Below, one piece after another: positions 21,742 to 33,112 of a DNA stretch of 64,000 nt. Source of the stretch: Corbicula japonica (Eukaryota > Mollusca > Bivalvia > Venerida > Cyrenidae). The DNA lies in the NCBI GenBank assembly GCA_038501625.1, contig JAZAYU010000003.1, positions 5,408,796 through 5,472,795 of the forward strand. Reading direction: 5' to 3'. Both the position numbers and the translations under genes were made by a program. Numbering within the stretch: position 1 is the first letter of the stretch; the number at the start of each line of letters is the position of its first letter. A model generated the notes under the pieces. It was given only the letters and a program-made list of their open reading frames with translations. It did not search any database and was not told the DNA's origin.

Positions 21742-23408
21742 TTACTTATATTTACACCTCATTTTATCATTTTGTTTCTAAATTTAATATAAAATATACT
21801 TTTTACTAATTTCGAAATGTTGTTTAAAACATTTCTTACCCCGGGTTTGGCATTTGGACTGGTCCGCCTATTTACTCAAATAAAAAAATCATACTACGGC
21901 CAAAAATAGTTCCATGTTTATTGAACACATTCATCCGTTTTTTCAAACATTTATATACAAAAAAACCTAATATTTCACAACAAACATCAAATTTGTATCA
22001 CAGCAAGTACTTTCTATGCGAGAAAATGATAGTCTAAGTAAAAACCATTATTTTGGCGGGATGTTAGAAAGTACTAATGTGAAATTTTTTCAACCAATGA
22101 TAATTCTAGATTTTATTACATGTGTTTAATTTTGACGCCAAAGTGTATGACGTCAGTGACGTCATTAATGTGTAACGTCGCTGACGTTGCATTTTTTTGG
22201 CGGGATGTTAGAAAGTACTAATGTGAAATTTTTTCAACCAATGATAATTCTCGAAAATGGAACGGGCTTACCATTGCGCGGTGATAAGGCTAATGGTGTT
22301 ATTGAAGATTGACCTTCACTCGTCCGGTAAAGGATATTGAAGCAGTGGAAATAAAGGTGTAAATATTTAACAATTAAAACGCTCTCGGGCAACTAATACC
22401 GTTCAATTTGAATGCAACTTCTATCAGTTTTAAATGTGTATGATTGGAGTTTAAGTGCTGAAGAATTAAAGCGGCATAAGCGGCATTACTTCAGTTTAAC
22501 CCGCTCTTGTATGAAATATTACATGTATGTGAAACTATAGGCACAAACTTGCAGCATTAGTTCGGGCTAATACAATTTTAATTTACTAAAATAAATTTGG
22601 TCCGCGCGACTAAAAGCGAAAGTAGGATTTCCGAAACGTCACAGAAATCGAGATCGCGCATGAAGTGGTTTCTTCGTCGTTGCTGAATATAGCTCCATTA
22701 TATTTAGCTTCTTAAAAGTTCGTTAACTATAATTTAACAATATCATTGAAAATCCCGTCTATAAGAAAGAATTCGATCGGACCCTTTGTGTTCTGTTAGA
22801 GAGTTTATATATTAGAGTCTATATGGACAAATATGATTTTAATATATTTTGTATATTCTTTCTTAAGTTTAGGGCTGGGGCTTTAAGACCAGTTCAGTAA
22901 AAGATCAATTTTTTACATAAAACTTTAGAGTTCAAATGAGCTGTTATGTAGTGTCCAATTAGTAGCCAAAATGGTTCTTGTTTTGTATACTTAATTAATC
23001 TTGACGCCATACGGAAATTACATTCGGTTTATTTTTCCACGGAAAAAAGTTTTTTTTAACGTTTTTACCTTTAGAGAAAACATTCATAAAAGAGTAATAA
23101 ATGGATTGAAAGACAAACTTATACTCGTTTATTTACAATTTTCAGTAAAATGAGTGCGAAGAAACTTCTCGTTATGTTTCCCGTTGTAAAATTTTGTTTA
23201 GTGACAAAGACATCCGTAATATCATTGTTTTATATGCAACGTCTTTTTTATACATGCATGCATTAATGAGCTTTTGACATTTTTTTCTATGAGATCAGAA
23301 AATTATAACGTATTTAGCTGAGGATATGGTAAGCATTGTCTTTTTCTTGAATATTGTATTTAGTTTTTCTCCTTGTTATCTATTATTTGATGAAAGTAAT
23401 TTTTCCAG
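21742..23408 (+). other. intron 5 of gene 1, remainder
   Basis: Contains a 57-bp direct repeat (TTGGCGGGATGTTAGAAAGT at about 22053 and 22197, 144 bp apart) and CGTCA-rich sequence between the copies. Ends at TTTTTCCAG 23408. No gene is seen. Confidence 0.5.
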
Positions 23409-23797
23409 GAAAAGATCAATTCTGACTAGAGCGGGTGGAGGAAACGGAGCTTACACAAACGCCTATTTTAACAAGAAAAAAACTGCATCTCCTGTCACAA
23501 ACGGAGTTGTAAATCTCTCATACTCTCGTGCATGGCGATAAAGAACTCCTATATAGCAATGGCGATGCTGATGTAAACGAGTATACAGATCCTTTTGATG
23601 TAAGCGCTTCGCCGCCCAGTACAAGAGAGACAGAAAAGGCTCCAAAGGGCATTACCAATAAATCTAACAATATGTACGAAGAACCTTACAATGGACCAAC
23701 GGTACCCGAAAGTAGATCACTTAGTGTGACTTACGCAAAGCCTTTAAAATTAGTCGAAAGTCCTCTTGTCAAGAGTGAACACCGCGAAGACTACCTA
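23409..23797 (+). CDS. gene 1 exon 6a: proximal cytoplasmic tail, frameshifted
   Basis: Phase 2 entry gives KRKRSILTRAGGG and NGVVNLSYS, which matches GVLNLSY in gene 2. The frame then hits TAA at 23539-23541. In the +1 frame, open from 23513, coding continues (VHGDKELLYSNGDADVNEY...) with MYEEP and LSVTYAKPLKL, which match IYEEP and MSVKYAVPMKL of gene 2. So one base is displaced somewhere in 23513-23541: either a true frameshift or a sequence error. Host exon sequence ends at about 23797, at the Helentron-like insertion. Confidence 0.7.
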
Positions 23798-26177
23798 AAC
23801 AAGCAAATTCGTTGAATTTATATCCCCCGCCGAATACTGGTTGTTACTAACATAACAGCTGAAGACATAGGACTTTATTTCGATATTTATCATGGATGTC
23901 AAAAAAGGTGAAAAAAAACTTCAGATATAAAAAAACAACAGAATATAAAAATAAGACTAAAAGTCTTCAAAATGAAGAATGCAGTAGTAAAAATATAGCG
24001 CTTTATTTAATATAAATCCATGCAGAAGTTGCATAGAAGTGGCATGGAAACGAATACTAATCTATATGCATAGTGCATAACTTATCAAAGGGCCATAACT
24101 GTGTTAAACGGTCAGACCAGAACAAGACAAAAATATGGGCATCTTGTCTTGGTATTGATGGTTTCCATAGATTCCTGCCGAGAAATAGCAAGGAAATAAA
24201 TACTGCTCGACATGCAAAATGCAAAATTTATCAATGGGCCATAACTCTGTCTTTAAGGATCTGACTGAAACAAGATGACAATATGCGCGTCTCCTTTTTG
24301 TATTGATGGTTCCCAGAAAGTTTCATTAAAATCCACCCAGTAGTTGCAGAGAAATAGTGCGGAAACAAATTCTGCTCTATATGCATAATAACAAATTCTG
24401 CTCTATATGCATAATACATTAGTTATCAAAGGGCAATAACTTTGTGTTAAATAGTCTGACCGGAACAAGATGACAAAATGTGCATCTCATCTCAGTATTG
24501 ATGTTTCCCAGAAAGTTTCATTTCAATCCATCAAGAACTTGCAAAGAAATAGAGCGGAAACAAATACTTCTCTATATGCATCATACATAAGTTATCAAAG
24601 GGCAATAACTCTGTGTTACAGTCCAACTGGAACAAGATAACAATATACACATCTGTTATGGTTCTCAGAAAGATTAATTGAAATCCATCCAGTAGTTGCA
24701 GAGAAATAGGGGAAATGAATACTGCTCTATAATATGCATAATGCATTAGTTATCAAAGGGCCATAACCCTGTGTTAAATAGTCTGACGGGAACAAGAGGG
24801 TGATATGCGCATTTCCTCTTGGTGTAGATGGTTTCCAGAAAGTGTTTCATTGAAATCCATCCAAAAGTTGCACGGAAACAAATACTGCTCTATATGCATA
24901 ATGCATAAGTTATCAAAGAGCCATAACTCTGTGATAAACAGTCTGACCGGAACAAGACAATGATATGTGCAGCTCTTCTTGATATTGATGGTTTCAAGAA
25001 AGTTTCATTGAATTCCATTCAGTAGTTGCAGAGAAATAGCTGGGAAATGAATACTGCTCTATATGCATAATGCATAAGTTATCAAAGAGCCGTAACTCTG
25101 TGTTTAACGGTCTGACCAGAACAAGACGATGATATGCGCATCTCCTCTTGGTATTGATGGTTCTCAGAAAGATTTATTGAAATCCATCCAGTAGTTGCAG
25201 AGAAATAGCGCAGAAATGAATACTTCTCTATATGCATAAAACATAAGTTATCAAAGGGCAATAACTCTGTGTTAAACAGTCTGACTGGAACAAGACGATG
25301 ACATGCGCATCTCTTCTTGGTATTGATGGTTTTCGGAAAGTTTCATTGAAATACATTCAGTAGTTGCAGAGAAATAGCAAGGAAATGAATACTGCTCTAT
25401 ATGCATAATGCATAAGTTATCAAAGGGCCGTAACTCTGTGTTCAACAGTCTGACTGGAACAAGACGACAACATGCGCATCTCCTCTCGGTATTGATGGTT
25501 CTCAGAAAGATTCATTGAAATCCATCTGGTAGTTGCAGAGAAATGGCACGGAAATGAATACTGCACTATATGCATAATGCATAAGTTATCAAAGGGCAAT
25601 AATCCTGTGTTAAATAGTCTGATGTCAACAAGATGACGATATGCGCATCTCCTCTTGGTAAAGATGGTTTTCAGCAAGTTTCATTGAAATCCATACGGAA
25701 GTTGCAGAGAAATAGCGCGGAAACAAACACTGCTCTATATACATAATGCATAGTTTATCAAAGGGCCATAACTCTGTGTTAAATGGTCTGACCGGAACAA
25801 GATGACGATATGCGCATCTTCTCTTGGTACTGATGGTTCCCACCAAGTTTCATTGAAATCCATACAGTAGTTGCAGAGAAATAGCGCGGAAACGAATACT
25901 GCTCTATATACATAATGCATAGGTTATCAAAGGGCCATAACTCTGTGTTAAATGGTCTGACCGGAACAAGACGATGATATGCGCATCTCCTCTTGGTACT
26001 GATGGTTGCCACCAAGTTTCGTTGAAATCCATCCAGTGGTTGCGGAGAAATAGCGCGGAAACGAAATTCGGACGGACAGCGTGACGACGTGACGACGTGA
26101 CGACGTGACGCCGTGACACCGTGACGGACGGACAACGCCAAAACAATATCCCCCTCCCGATTTCATCGGCGGGGGAT
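23798..26177 (-). mobile_element. Helentron-like (HINE/pearl) element B inserted in the tail exon of gene 1
   Basis: On the - strand the 5' end is ATCCCCCGCCGATGAAATCGG with a hairpin, then a CCGTCACGG/CGTCACGT microsatellite (about 26065-26135), then a long minisatellite. After that come the inverted CGGCGGGGGATA (about 23820-23832), a hairpin AAATTC-AAC-GAATTT (23804-23818) and terminal CTTGTT at 23798. Excising 23798-26177 (2380 bp) leaves the flanking gene codons in frame. The TGA at 23813-23815 that stops the +1 frame, and the five codons before it, lie in the element's 3' hairpin. No protein is encoded. Confidence 0.75.
24060..26060 (-). repeat. about 165-175-bp minisatellite, about 12 units, in element B
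   Basis: TGCATAATGCATAAGTTATC and AAGGGCCATAACTCTGTGTT recur roughly every 165-175 bp, together with TCATTGAAATCCATCCAGTA and GTTGCAGAGAAATAGCG. The many reverse-strand ORFs (24231-26223) are shadows of this array. Confidence 0.88.
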
Positions 26178-26639
26178 AACAACAAAAACTTGACTGATGC
26201 AAGTGAATACTCTCATCTGGCACCTAACTCGCATCCGAAATTTGACGACGCACCTGAGGATCAGTACAACCACATTCACGATGTTGACAACACGCCGGAA
26301 GATCAGTACAACCACATTCACGATGTTGACAACGCAGTGAAATATCAGTATAGCCACATCCACGATGTTGACAACACATCGGAGGATCAGTACAACCACA
26401 TTGACAACGCTTATCTAACCGAAGAGAAAGATAATTATTCGCATATATTACTTAAATCGACAAAACCTCGAACAGATAAACAACAAAGCAGTGCTGGTGT
26501 GGAACTGTACAGTCATTTGGGAATGCACGTGTTCAACAACAGTACGTCCGGTGGTGAAGAAAAGGATAACCATTCGTTACATAACTACTATAATGTAGAT
26601 ATTACGGATCAAGATCATGTTTCTCTAACAGAACTTTGA
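26178..26639 (+). CDS. gene 1 exon 6b: distal cytoplasmic tail with YxxI/L motifs
   Basis: Begins with host sequence NNKNLTDASEYSHL after element B and ends at TGA 26637-26639. It carries SEYSHL (fits the ITIM pattern S-x-Y-x-x-L), four YNHI/YSHI motifs in a 14-residue repeat, NYSHI, LYSHL, and a C-terminus DYYxVDITD-like block (NYYNVDITDQDH, LTEL). The same C-terminal block is present downstream of gene 2 and in the 56.4-kb relic. It is separated from the rest of the gene by element B, so it may be untranslated. Confidence 0.7.
   Translation, partial: NNKNLTDASEYSHLAPNSHPKFDDAPEDQYNHIHDVDNTPEDQYNHIHDVDNAVKYQYSHIHDVDNTSEDQYNHIDNAYLTEEKDNYSHILLKSTKPRTDKQQSSAGVELYSHLGMHVFNNSTSGGEEKDNHSLHNYYNVDITDQDHVSLTEL
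26259..26402 (+). repeat. 42-bp coding minisatellite (YNHIHDVDNxxEDQ)
   Basis: GATCAGTACAACCACATTCA starts at 26259 and 26301, with variant starts at 26343 and 26385. Three full units and one partial give a 14-residue repeat with one tyrosine motif each. Length change in steps of 42 bp keeps the frame. Confidence 0.9.
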
Positions 26640-26918
26640 GTCTGAAATAGAAAAGCCGAAATGTTGAAAACTTGAAAACATTTTATTCACCTTATTATTG
26701 AAAATACACGGCCCAGTTTAACTTAAAAACGTGTACTTAAAACGATATACACTGGTATTACATGAAGATTTTGTTTTCAAGTTAACGGAATTAAAATAAT
26801 GTAAAGTGTAAAGATATAATTAAAATATTAACTGCCAACCGCTTAAAATTCACACGGTCCTAAATGAATAATTATGCAATATAACATTAGCCAATTGTAA
26901 TTGTATGATCTACTATAT
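26640..26918 (+). other. 3' flank of gene 1
   Basis: AT-rich. It probably contains the 3' UTR, but no clear AATAAA-plus-GT-rich polyadenylation site could be chosen. Confidence 0.35.
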
Positions 26919-26920
26919 TA

Positions 26921-27934
26921 CGAGGGTTGTTTGATAAATTCGCGGACAGCGGTCGTAAAAACAGAAAAAGACAAAATACATGTATAAAATTTATATGTGC
27001 ATGATCTGTAATTCAAGTCGAATACAAAACAACAACTGGTAATAGTTTTACATTAACAATAAACAAATAACTACATAAAACAAAAGGTACATTAACGATT
27101 TACGGAGCACGACGTCGAAAATAACGCTATAATGTCAACGTCAGAATATAGCGCCGGTTCACTTTTCCACATAGTCTCCTTCCCGGATTACACATTTCTC
27201 ATGACGCCGGATCCACTGGTCGAACACGGAAACATACCAGCTCTCGGGAAATGATGCCACGATCGAGCGCACTTTCAAACTGAGGTCTATTGCTGACTAG
27301 AAACGTAGTCCACGGAGTTGACGCTTTATCTCGGGGAAGATACTAAAGTCCATAGGGGCCAGATCAGGCGAGTACGGTGGGTGGACGATGGTCTCGAAAT
27401 CTAGGAGGTCGATATCTCTCATGCCGTTTGAAGACAATAGTGCGACAACACTTTGCTGGGTTCGACTTCTCAAGTAATCGTAACGTTTCCGTGGGTGTAT
27501 GACCTAGGTTAACGCAAAACTTGATATTTGCCCTGGTTTCAACGTTTAAATTTGACGTCATGGTTTTCTCTATCACTATGCGATAAATTGCTGTACCGAC
27601 GAGCGAAAACAACGGATGTCAATGAAAATTAACGGAAATGACGTTGACATATTGAGTATTGACGTTACGCGTTCCCGCGTAATTTTGACGTCTCAAAGTT
27701 ACCATTTTAAAGCATTAAAAACAAGAGTTATGCAAATTTTACGGACTGCTCCGTAGAACGTTACCATGGTAGCGTTATTCCTCAATAAAATGGGCATTTC
27801 GAAAAAAACAAAGTTAAAATTTGTAATTACCATTTTATTAAACATGATTCCGCAATACCTGAAAATTTCATTAACTTTGGATGAACAATAATAAAATAAA
27901 CACCGCTGTCCGCGAATTTATCAAACAACCCTCG
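26921..27934 (-). mobile_element. mariner element, internally deleted
   Basis: Ends CGAGGGTTGTTTGATAAATT (26921) and its complement (to 27934) are inverted repeats with TA on both sides. On the - strand the N-terminal helix-turn-helix part is recognisable (ETRANIKFCVNLGHTPTET, about 27475-27550). It is followed after a jump by a C-terminal DLAP-like region (PPTVLA.SGPYG.., a frameshifted PPYSPDLAP, about 27340-27370) and a W-R-KC-x-EGDY-like stretch. The catalytic DDD core between them is missing, so it is non-autonomous. Confidence 0.82.
27364..27612 (-). pseudogene. mariner transposase N-terminal remnant
   Basis: An 82-codon ORF. MTSNLNVETRANIKFC then LGHTPTETLRLLEK match the first helix-turn-helix of mariner transposases; the second half (VFKRHERY) resembles the VxRWxxRF segment. 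The frame then breaks and the aspartate-bearing core is absent. Confidence 0.7.
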
Positions 27935-27936
27935 TA

Positions 27937-29160
27937 TTTAGATATTCATTAATGAAATGATTATGTAGGAAGCAGTGAGTTTGAGTGAATGTTCAACCCG
28001 ACAATATTTAAGACGACAAAGACCACCGCGGATTAAATTTTATAGATTTATGATTATCCGTAGATTTATGATTATTTACATAAAATAAAGGACCTGGCAT
28101 TGATTAAACAATTACATTGTAGAAATGCTAAGTATATGCATTCTGATTTACCTAAACATTTTATAACGTGACTGGCTCAAGTAAATACTATTTCATTTGA
28201 ACAGGTATGACAGATTAAAAGAGAACACGGTTAAGCATAGAATACATAAATGGCATTCAATTAATTATGTCGTTTGGTGATATATCTTGATTAATGACTT
28301 CATTTCTCCATAAAATTTCTCAAATAAAACGGGCAAGAGAAATACCGATTATTTATGATTTAATATCTTTGTTCGTTTTTTCCAGTATTAAATAATTTCG
28401 GTTACTATAATTTAACAATTAATCGGAATTGTTAATAATTGTTCATATGGTGTTCTGTGATAACATTCTCGTTAATTATGTTAACTTGCAATAGTTGTTT
28501 AAAGTATCATGTAATGGGTTTTTACTTTACAAGGTTAAAACTTGATGTATGTATGTTAACAGTCCTTTGGATCATTCCGCCATTAAAAGTAAACAAGACG
28601 GTATCCTAAATTACCTCATATACTTCACTTTATTTGCGTTTTCTTTTTTATTTATTGAGGCACTGATAGATAATAAGGAAGTTAAATTCATTTACAAATA
28701 TCTCAGTGTCAGGAGGCAAGATCTTGAATATTCAACTTAGTGACAAAGTGTTTCGCAAGTAGTTTCGAGTAATTCGTTTATGAAATGCGTTTTAATAAAC
28801 AATCAGTTTTAATAATTATTTACAATCAACAGTAAAAGCAGTAATATCACTGGCAGTATCAGCAGTATAACTGTTATAAAAACCATACGGGGAGGTGACA
28901 TTCTCCCTGTTGAGGTGAGGTAAACACTTTAAAACCAAGGAAGAAGTTCATCTGATTACAATTACTGTCTTCGGTAACTTAGAGTGTTTCCAGCTACACC
29001 GACGGTCTAGGTCAGATCACAGGTGCTCGGCGCATGTGTCCACCATCCCCCTATCCCATCACTACAACCCTCCTATATGTTTCCCTCCCATATATAATAA
29101 GAAACAACTTATCATTGATGACCATTTTCATAATACATTGTAAAGGTCTGTAACTTGAAT
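27937..29160. other. intergenic downstream of gene 1
   Basis: AT-rich. 28490-28700 resembles 56640-56830 (shared ATTTATTGAGGCAC and GAAATTTAA-like stretches), consistent with paralogous 3' flanks. A 63-codon ORF at 28549-28740 lies in this flank and is not a convincing gene. Confidence 0.4.
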
Positions 29161-29163
29161 ACA

Positions 29164-29241
29164 TTTGCAAAATTAGAGTTTTAATAGAGCCATAGCAGTT
29201 TGTTTACAGCTATGGCTCTATTAAAACCCTAATTTTGCAAA
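29164..29241. repeat. 33-bp-arm inverted repeat (hairpin)
   Basis: TTTGCAAAATTAGAGTTTTA at 29164 pairs with 29209-29241 across a 12-nt loop with one mismatch (A-G). Probably a MITE or foldback remnant. Confidence 0.8.
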
Positions 29242-30395
29242 TCTGACCAGAAAACCGTGCAAAAATGATCTTCAGATCAATCATACAAAGACTACTCTTC
29301 AAGAAAACATAAACAGTCTTTTCCTAAAAGACTTGTGTGACCTAAATCGGAGTATGAATGTGGAGAGTGGAAAACGGAGTAATTGTTGGGGTTTTCTCAA
29401 AGTGTGATTTTTTTAATAATTATAATCGCATTGATTTGTCGTAGAAAACCCTTTGATTTTTATTTCTTTTTATTAAAAAGTCCTTGCTGTGTTGGCTGTC
29501 TGTAAGAATCTGAAATCATCGATCAGTATAACTATTTTACACAATTAGTTCTACATATCTACATAAATGCATCTGAAAATTTCTCTAAAAACACGAAATA
29601 GTTAAAAACATGTGATAATCCGATATGAAAATTAGAAATTCAAATATTTGTAAGAAAAGATACTAAAAAAGGCCTGGCTGTTTCTCTATTCTGTATTGTC
29701 AAAATAACCAAGTAGCTCCCCAAAATATCGAATCATTCTGAAAACACCTTAACACTTATTTGATCCAGGAAAGGACTTTTAATGAGTTTTATGATATCAA
29801 AGAAAATGGAAAGAAGCCGAAAACTTAAAAAATCACCATTAACTCGATGAGCTTTAAAAATTAGCATCTCCACGGATTATGACGATATATAAGCCGTTTA
29901 TACATGTCATGTTATACCGTTCTGTTTATGGATTTAACTCGTGGTTCTCTGCAAAGCAAAAATGGCTTCAATCATTGATAAAAGTGTGCCATTATTTCAC
30001 AGATTTGCATTTATACTTTAATATATAGAAATCATAGCCAGTGCTAAAATGCAATACATAATTTTCAACATATTATTTAAGAATGTGTATAGGGTTCATT
30101 AAAACTTTTTCAAGACTTTTCAGAATCCAGATATGTTTTACCGTTACAATGCGATTTTGTTTTCTCTCTATAAAAAAGGTACCGATGTTTCTCAAATATG
30201 GCACTAATTTTATATAAACATACCAATGTGTCATTCCGTCATGCATTTAAATTATTCTTACAACACATAATTTTTGCTATAAAGAATTATTTGGAGCGAT
30301 CATAAAAATATTACCTGAAAATCATTAAAAGTCCTTTCCTGCATCAAAAAAGTCGGGAACGTAGATTTGATAAAAAAAGTTTTAACCATCAACTG
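29242..30395. other. AT-rich intergenic
   Basis: GGAAAGGACTTTTAATGA (29767) and TCATTAAAAGTCCTTTCC (30325) are inverted about 560 bp apart and may be ends of a decayed element. I found no target duplication and no ORF of note. Confidence 0.4.
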
Positions 30396-30397
30396 TT

Positions 30398-30505
30398 TAG
30401 ATTAAGGTCTTACCACACTCCTTCCAACCACGTTCATCGATAAAAAGAAAATTATCAAAATCTCAATAATGGCAAAATGCCGTTCAATGAAAGTTTGCAC
30501 AAATG
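30398..30505 (+). repeat. R3 dispersed repeat copy
   Basis: CCACGTTCATCGATAAAAAG and GGCAAAATGCCGTTCAATGA recur inverted at 35985-36085. Family unknown. Confidence 0.6.
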
Positions 30506-30944
30506 TATGTTATTAATGTATCTTTATTTTGCCTATGGTAAGACACATTAGAACAGTAAAGAAAAATAGAGAGATCTAAAACTTCCCTCAATTTCTATTT
30601 TTCGGGATTTAACTTTAGAACTAGGTGTATCTGTTGAAAGTTATATCGCGTGTTTCAACGTTATTAAATAGGATGGCTAGTCATGTTGAAAATTCCGAAC
30701 TTCCTTTACAGGAAGAAAACTTGTTCCGAATAAATACGAAAAATATGCTTCATTCAAATTTAAGCTTTTCAACTTTTATTTAAACATTTATACGCATAAT
30801 TACATTCCAATTTATACGCTCTGGGTTTCGAACATCAAATCCATGCCGGCTTTTGGGAGCTATAAATGTGTTCACGTTGTAAAACGTTATGGTCGTACAT
30901 AATATGTTATATTATACCAAACAGGTCGGTACTGTTAGTGAATG

Positions 30945-31690
30945 CAGAAAAAGCTTTGAACAGGCTTAATCAAACCGAGCCTGCAATATTTTCATATTGG
31001 TCGTGGTCGAGGGTCTTCAAATAAATTTCCCTTTTCATCTATTTCAATATCACAGTAGCGTTTTTGTGCCGTGTGGCGGCTGTAAAAAGTCTCCCCGTAC
31101 ATTCAATCAGTGCTGTTATCAGTTACGTCCGTCGAAGGTCGTCGAGCACGATATTTATGTTCTATGTTAATAGTACATCTAAATTTACTTTTTGTTGTTA
31201 ATATTTCGGCCGTTTAAAGATGGGTGGTTTCTATATCCTCGTCAATATAAATTTGAATATTGTTCAATCCCCCCAAGGATAAACTTCCTACTTTTTAAAT
31301 TTTGCCTTTTGGTGTTGTCTGTGATATGCAGGATTTATATTCTAAGATACCCTCTCAAAATTCAATTCTGTTTAGTTCCGCCCATTGTTTCCTCGTTTAG
31401 GGCAAACCCATTCTTTTATCTGGGACGATACGCCACTGAACATGGAATGGTATTAATCTGAAAATACCGCATTGAAGGTTCTATGTGCACCGCCATATGC
31501 ATACCATCGTTTGGGATGGATCACAATTGTGCTGTTTATTGTTGTAAATATTGAGTTGCGCTCAACCCGGGGCTAGGCAGCGTGGGCAGTAATAAGCATT
31601 TCCATTACTGCCCATGAACAGGCTCAATCAAACCGAGCCTGCAATATTTTCATATTTGTCGTGGTCGAGGGTCTTCAAAGTTCCCTTTTC
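30945..31690 (+). repeat. R1 dispersed repeat, about 1.2 copies, with SINE tail module
   Basis: CTTAATCAAACCGAGCCTGC at 30963 starts a short copy, followed by a module (CACAGTAGCGTTTTTGTGCC, CCCCGTACAT) shared with the SINE-like arrays. A longer copy runs from about 31190 to 31690. The ORF at 31192-31461 is repeat sequence and matches the - strand ORF of the 36.4-kb copy. Confidence 0.65.
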
Positions 31691-31699
31691 ATCTATTTC

Positions 31700-33112
31700 T
31701 ATGCCCAGAATAAAACTGCTCTTGTTCTTCTTGTCGTGACTAGTTCCATCGCACCTACTGTAATACTAATTTAATTCCAATAACCTCTTAGATTTGACCA
31801 TTCTTCAACAATGGGCCGTACTTTGTATGTGGCTTTTGTTTAAATAATACCCATAAAATATGTTGTAAACATTTTGAGAAAACCCCTAACTTTACTCGGC
31901 TCTCCGATGTCCATCTTCACTTCCGACCTCCGACCACACATGTCTAATAATTACACGTAGATTTTAGACAGCTTAAAGACAAACTTCGTTGTACACTACC
32001 TCGGATACGATCTGACCTAAAAGAACATGTATAAATGTACATGAAGCCGTATAAGAAATAACATTAATCCAAGGTTGATCACACTAAACATTGATGGCCA
32101 TAAAAGGACAATTATATTTGTCGACAATCACCTTTACGGAAATCAAAACATGTGTTTTATATTTTTCACAATATCCTTATTTGTAAATACGTTAGTTCAA
32201 TCCATCCAATGTCCGCCATGATGTTTCACTGCATTAGGGACATTGCGGATCAAATCACCAAAACAAAAAGCTTCCTCGGGGTCATTCACGTTCACCTGTA
32301 CAATCAACCATGTATTGTTAAGGATGGCGTAACATTGCACCAATCCAATACACAAACTGCACAGTCTAGACAGCCGATTAGTAGACCACAACAAAAGTAT
32401 GCAAGTCATGATCGAGCAAGTATTAAACACAGATTCAATACACAATCTAATACAGATAAAAGAGATTATGACCGTCACGCAAATGCCTACAATTACATAA
32501 GAAATAACTGCTTTTGATACCTATTCAGAGCAAACAGTCAAACCAGATTATCACACAAGTAAGCCAGATTCGCATGTCTTAACTAATTTTATTAACAGGC
32601 TAAGAAAACAAATTTTCGATATCGGAGATAAACATAAATATTCAGAAATAAAAATCGTTTAGTTAAATCAGTACTCGCGTTGTATTATAAACATTTTACA
32701 AGTTGTTATAACTTGATTACTTGTTATAACTATGTCGCGTTGCTAGCGCTGTGTTCAATTTTGTATATTTTTTTCGAGCGGATCGGTACGGTAGTGTATA
32801 AACATGTATGTGTTTACATGAACAGAAAAACAGTAAGATACTGTTTGACGCGATGTAAATTTTAGTTTAGTATATATTTCCGAGTGAAACGGGTGATGTC
32901 TAAATTTGTTTAGTTTCCTGTTATTAGATTTGCGCGTTTCGGTTATAGATGCGTAACAGCAGAAATTGACTCAAGTGTTAAGTCGTTATTATGCAACTTT
33001 GTTGCTGAGTCTATCAGCGATGAGGTCGGTGAGCCTTTTGCGGTGAGCTTTTTTTTAAAAAAAAATGCATTGGGTCTTTTTTGCATTTCATATGATTATT
33101 ATTTTTCTGCAC
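31700..33112. other. intergenic, nothing recognised
   Basis: Overlapping ORFs on both strands at 32152-32517 (+) and 32197-32478 (-) have no family signature. Confidence 0.35.

Larger units (their letters stand above)
13022..26639 (+). pseudogene. lectin-like receptor gene 1 (type I membrane protein), cytoplasmic tail disrupted
   Basis: Exons 13022-13073, 15073-15408, 17665-17982, 20787-21050, 21454-21553 and 23409-23541 join with matching phases (1,1,1,1,2) into about 400 residues. The order is a short signal peptide, an 8-Cys SUEL/galactose-binding-lectin-like domain, a second Cys-containing extracellular domain (CUB-like at best), a Thr/Ser stalk, one transmembrane helix and a basic stop-transfer stretch. 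The tail is broken twice: a frame change between 23513 and 23541, and a Helentron-like insertion at 23798-26177. Downstream tail coding resumes at 26178-26639 with many YxxI/L motifs. The extracellular part looks intact, so a shortened receptor may still be made. A sequencing error could explain the frameshift but not the insertion. Ligand and pathway are unknown. A pattern-recognition role is inference from the lectin-like domain and tyrosine motifs. Confidence 0.7.

Noticed and set aside
24060..26060. Regular repeats suggesting a CRISPR-like array
   Set aside because: Units are about 170 bp, nearly identical throughout with no unique spacers, and lie in a eukaryotic gene. They are a minisatellite in a Helentron-like element.
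26121..26177. ATG at 26121 as the start of an independent gene ending at 26639
   Set aside because: Codons before 26178 are the microsatellite and hairpin of element B. The downstream codons are the distal tail of gene 1.
25779..26223. Overlapping 90-120-codon - strand ORFs
   Set aside because: Shadows of the minisatellite and of the GACGTGACG microsatellite of element B.
32152..32517. 121-codon + ORF overlapping a 93-codon - ORF
   Set aside because: No recognisable domain, splice context or paralogue. Overlapping open frames on both strands are likely chance.
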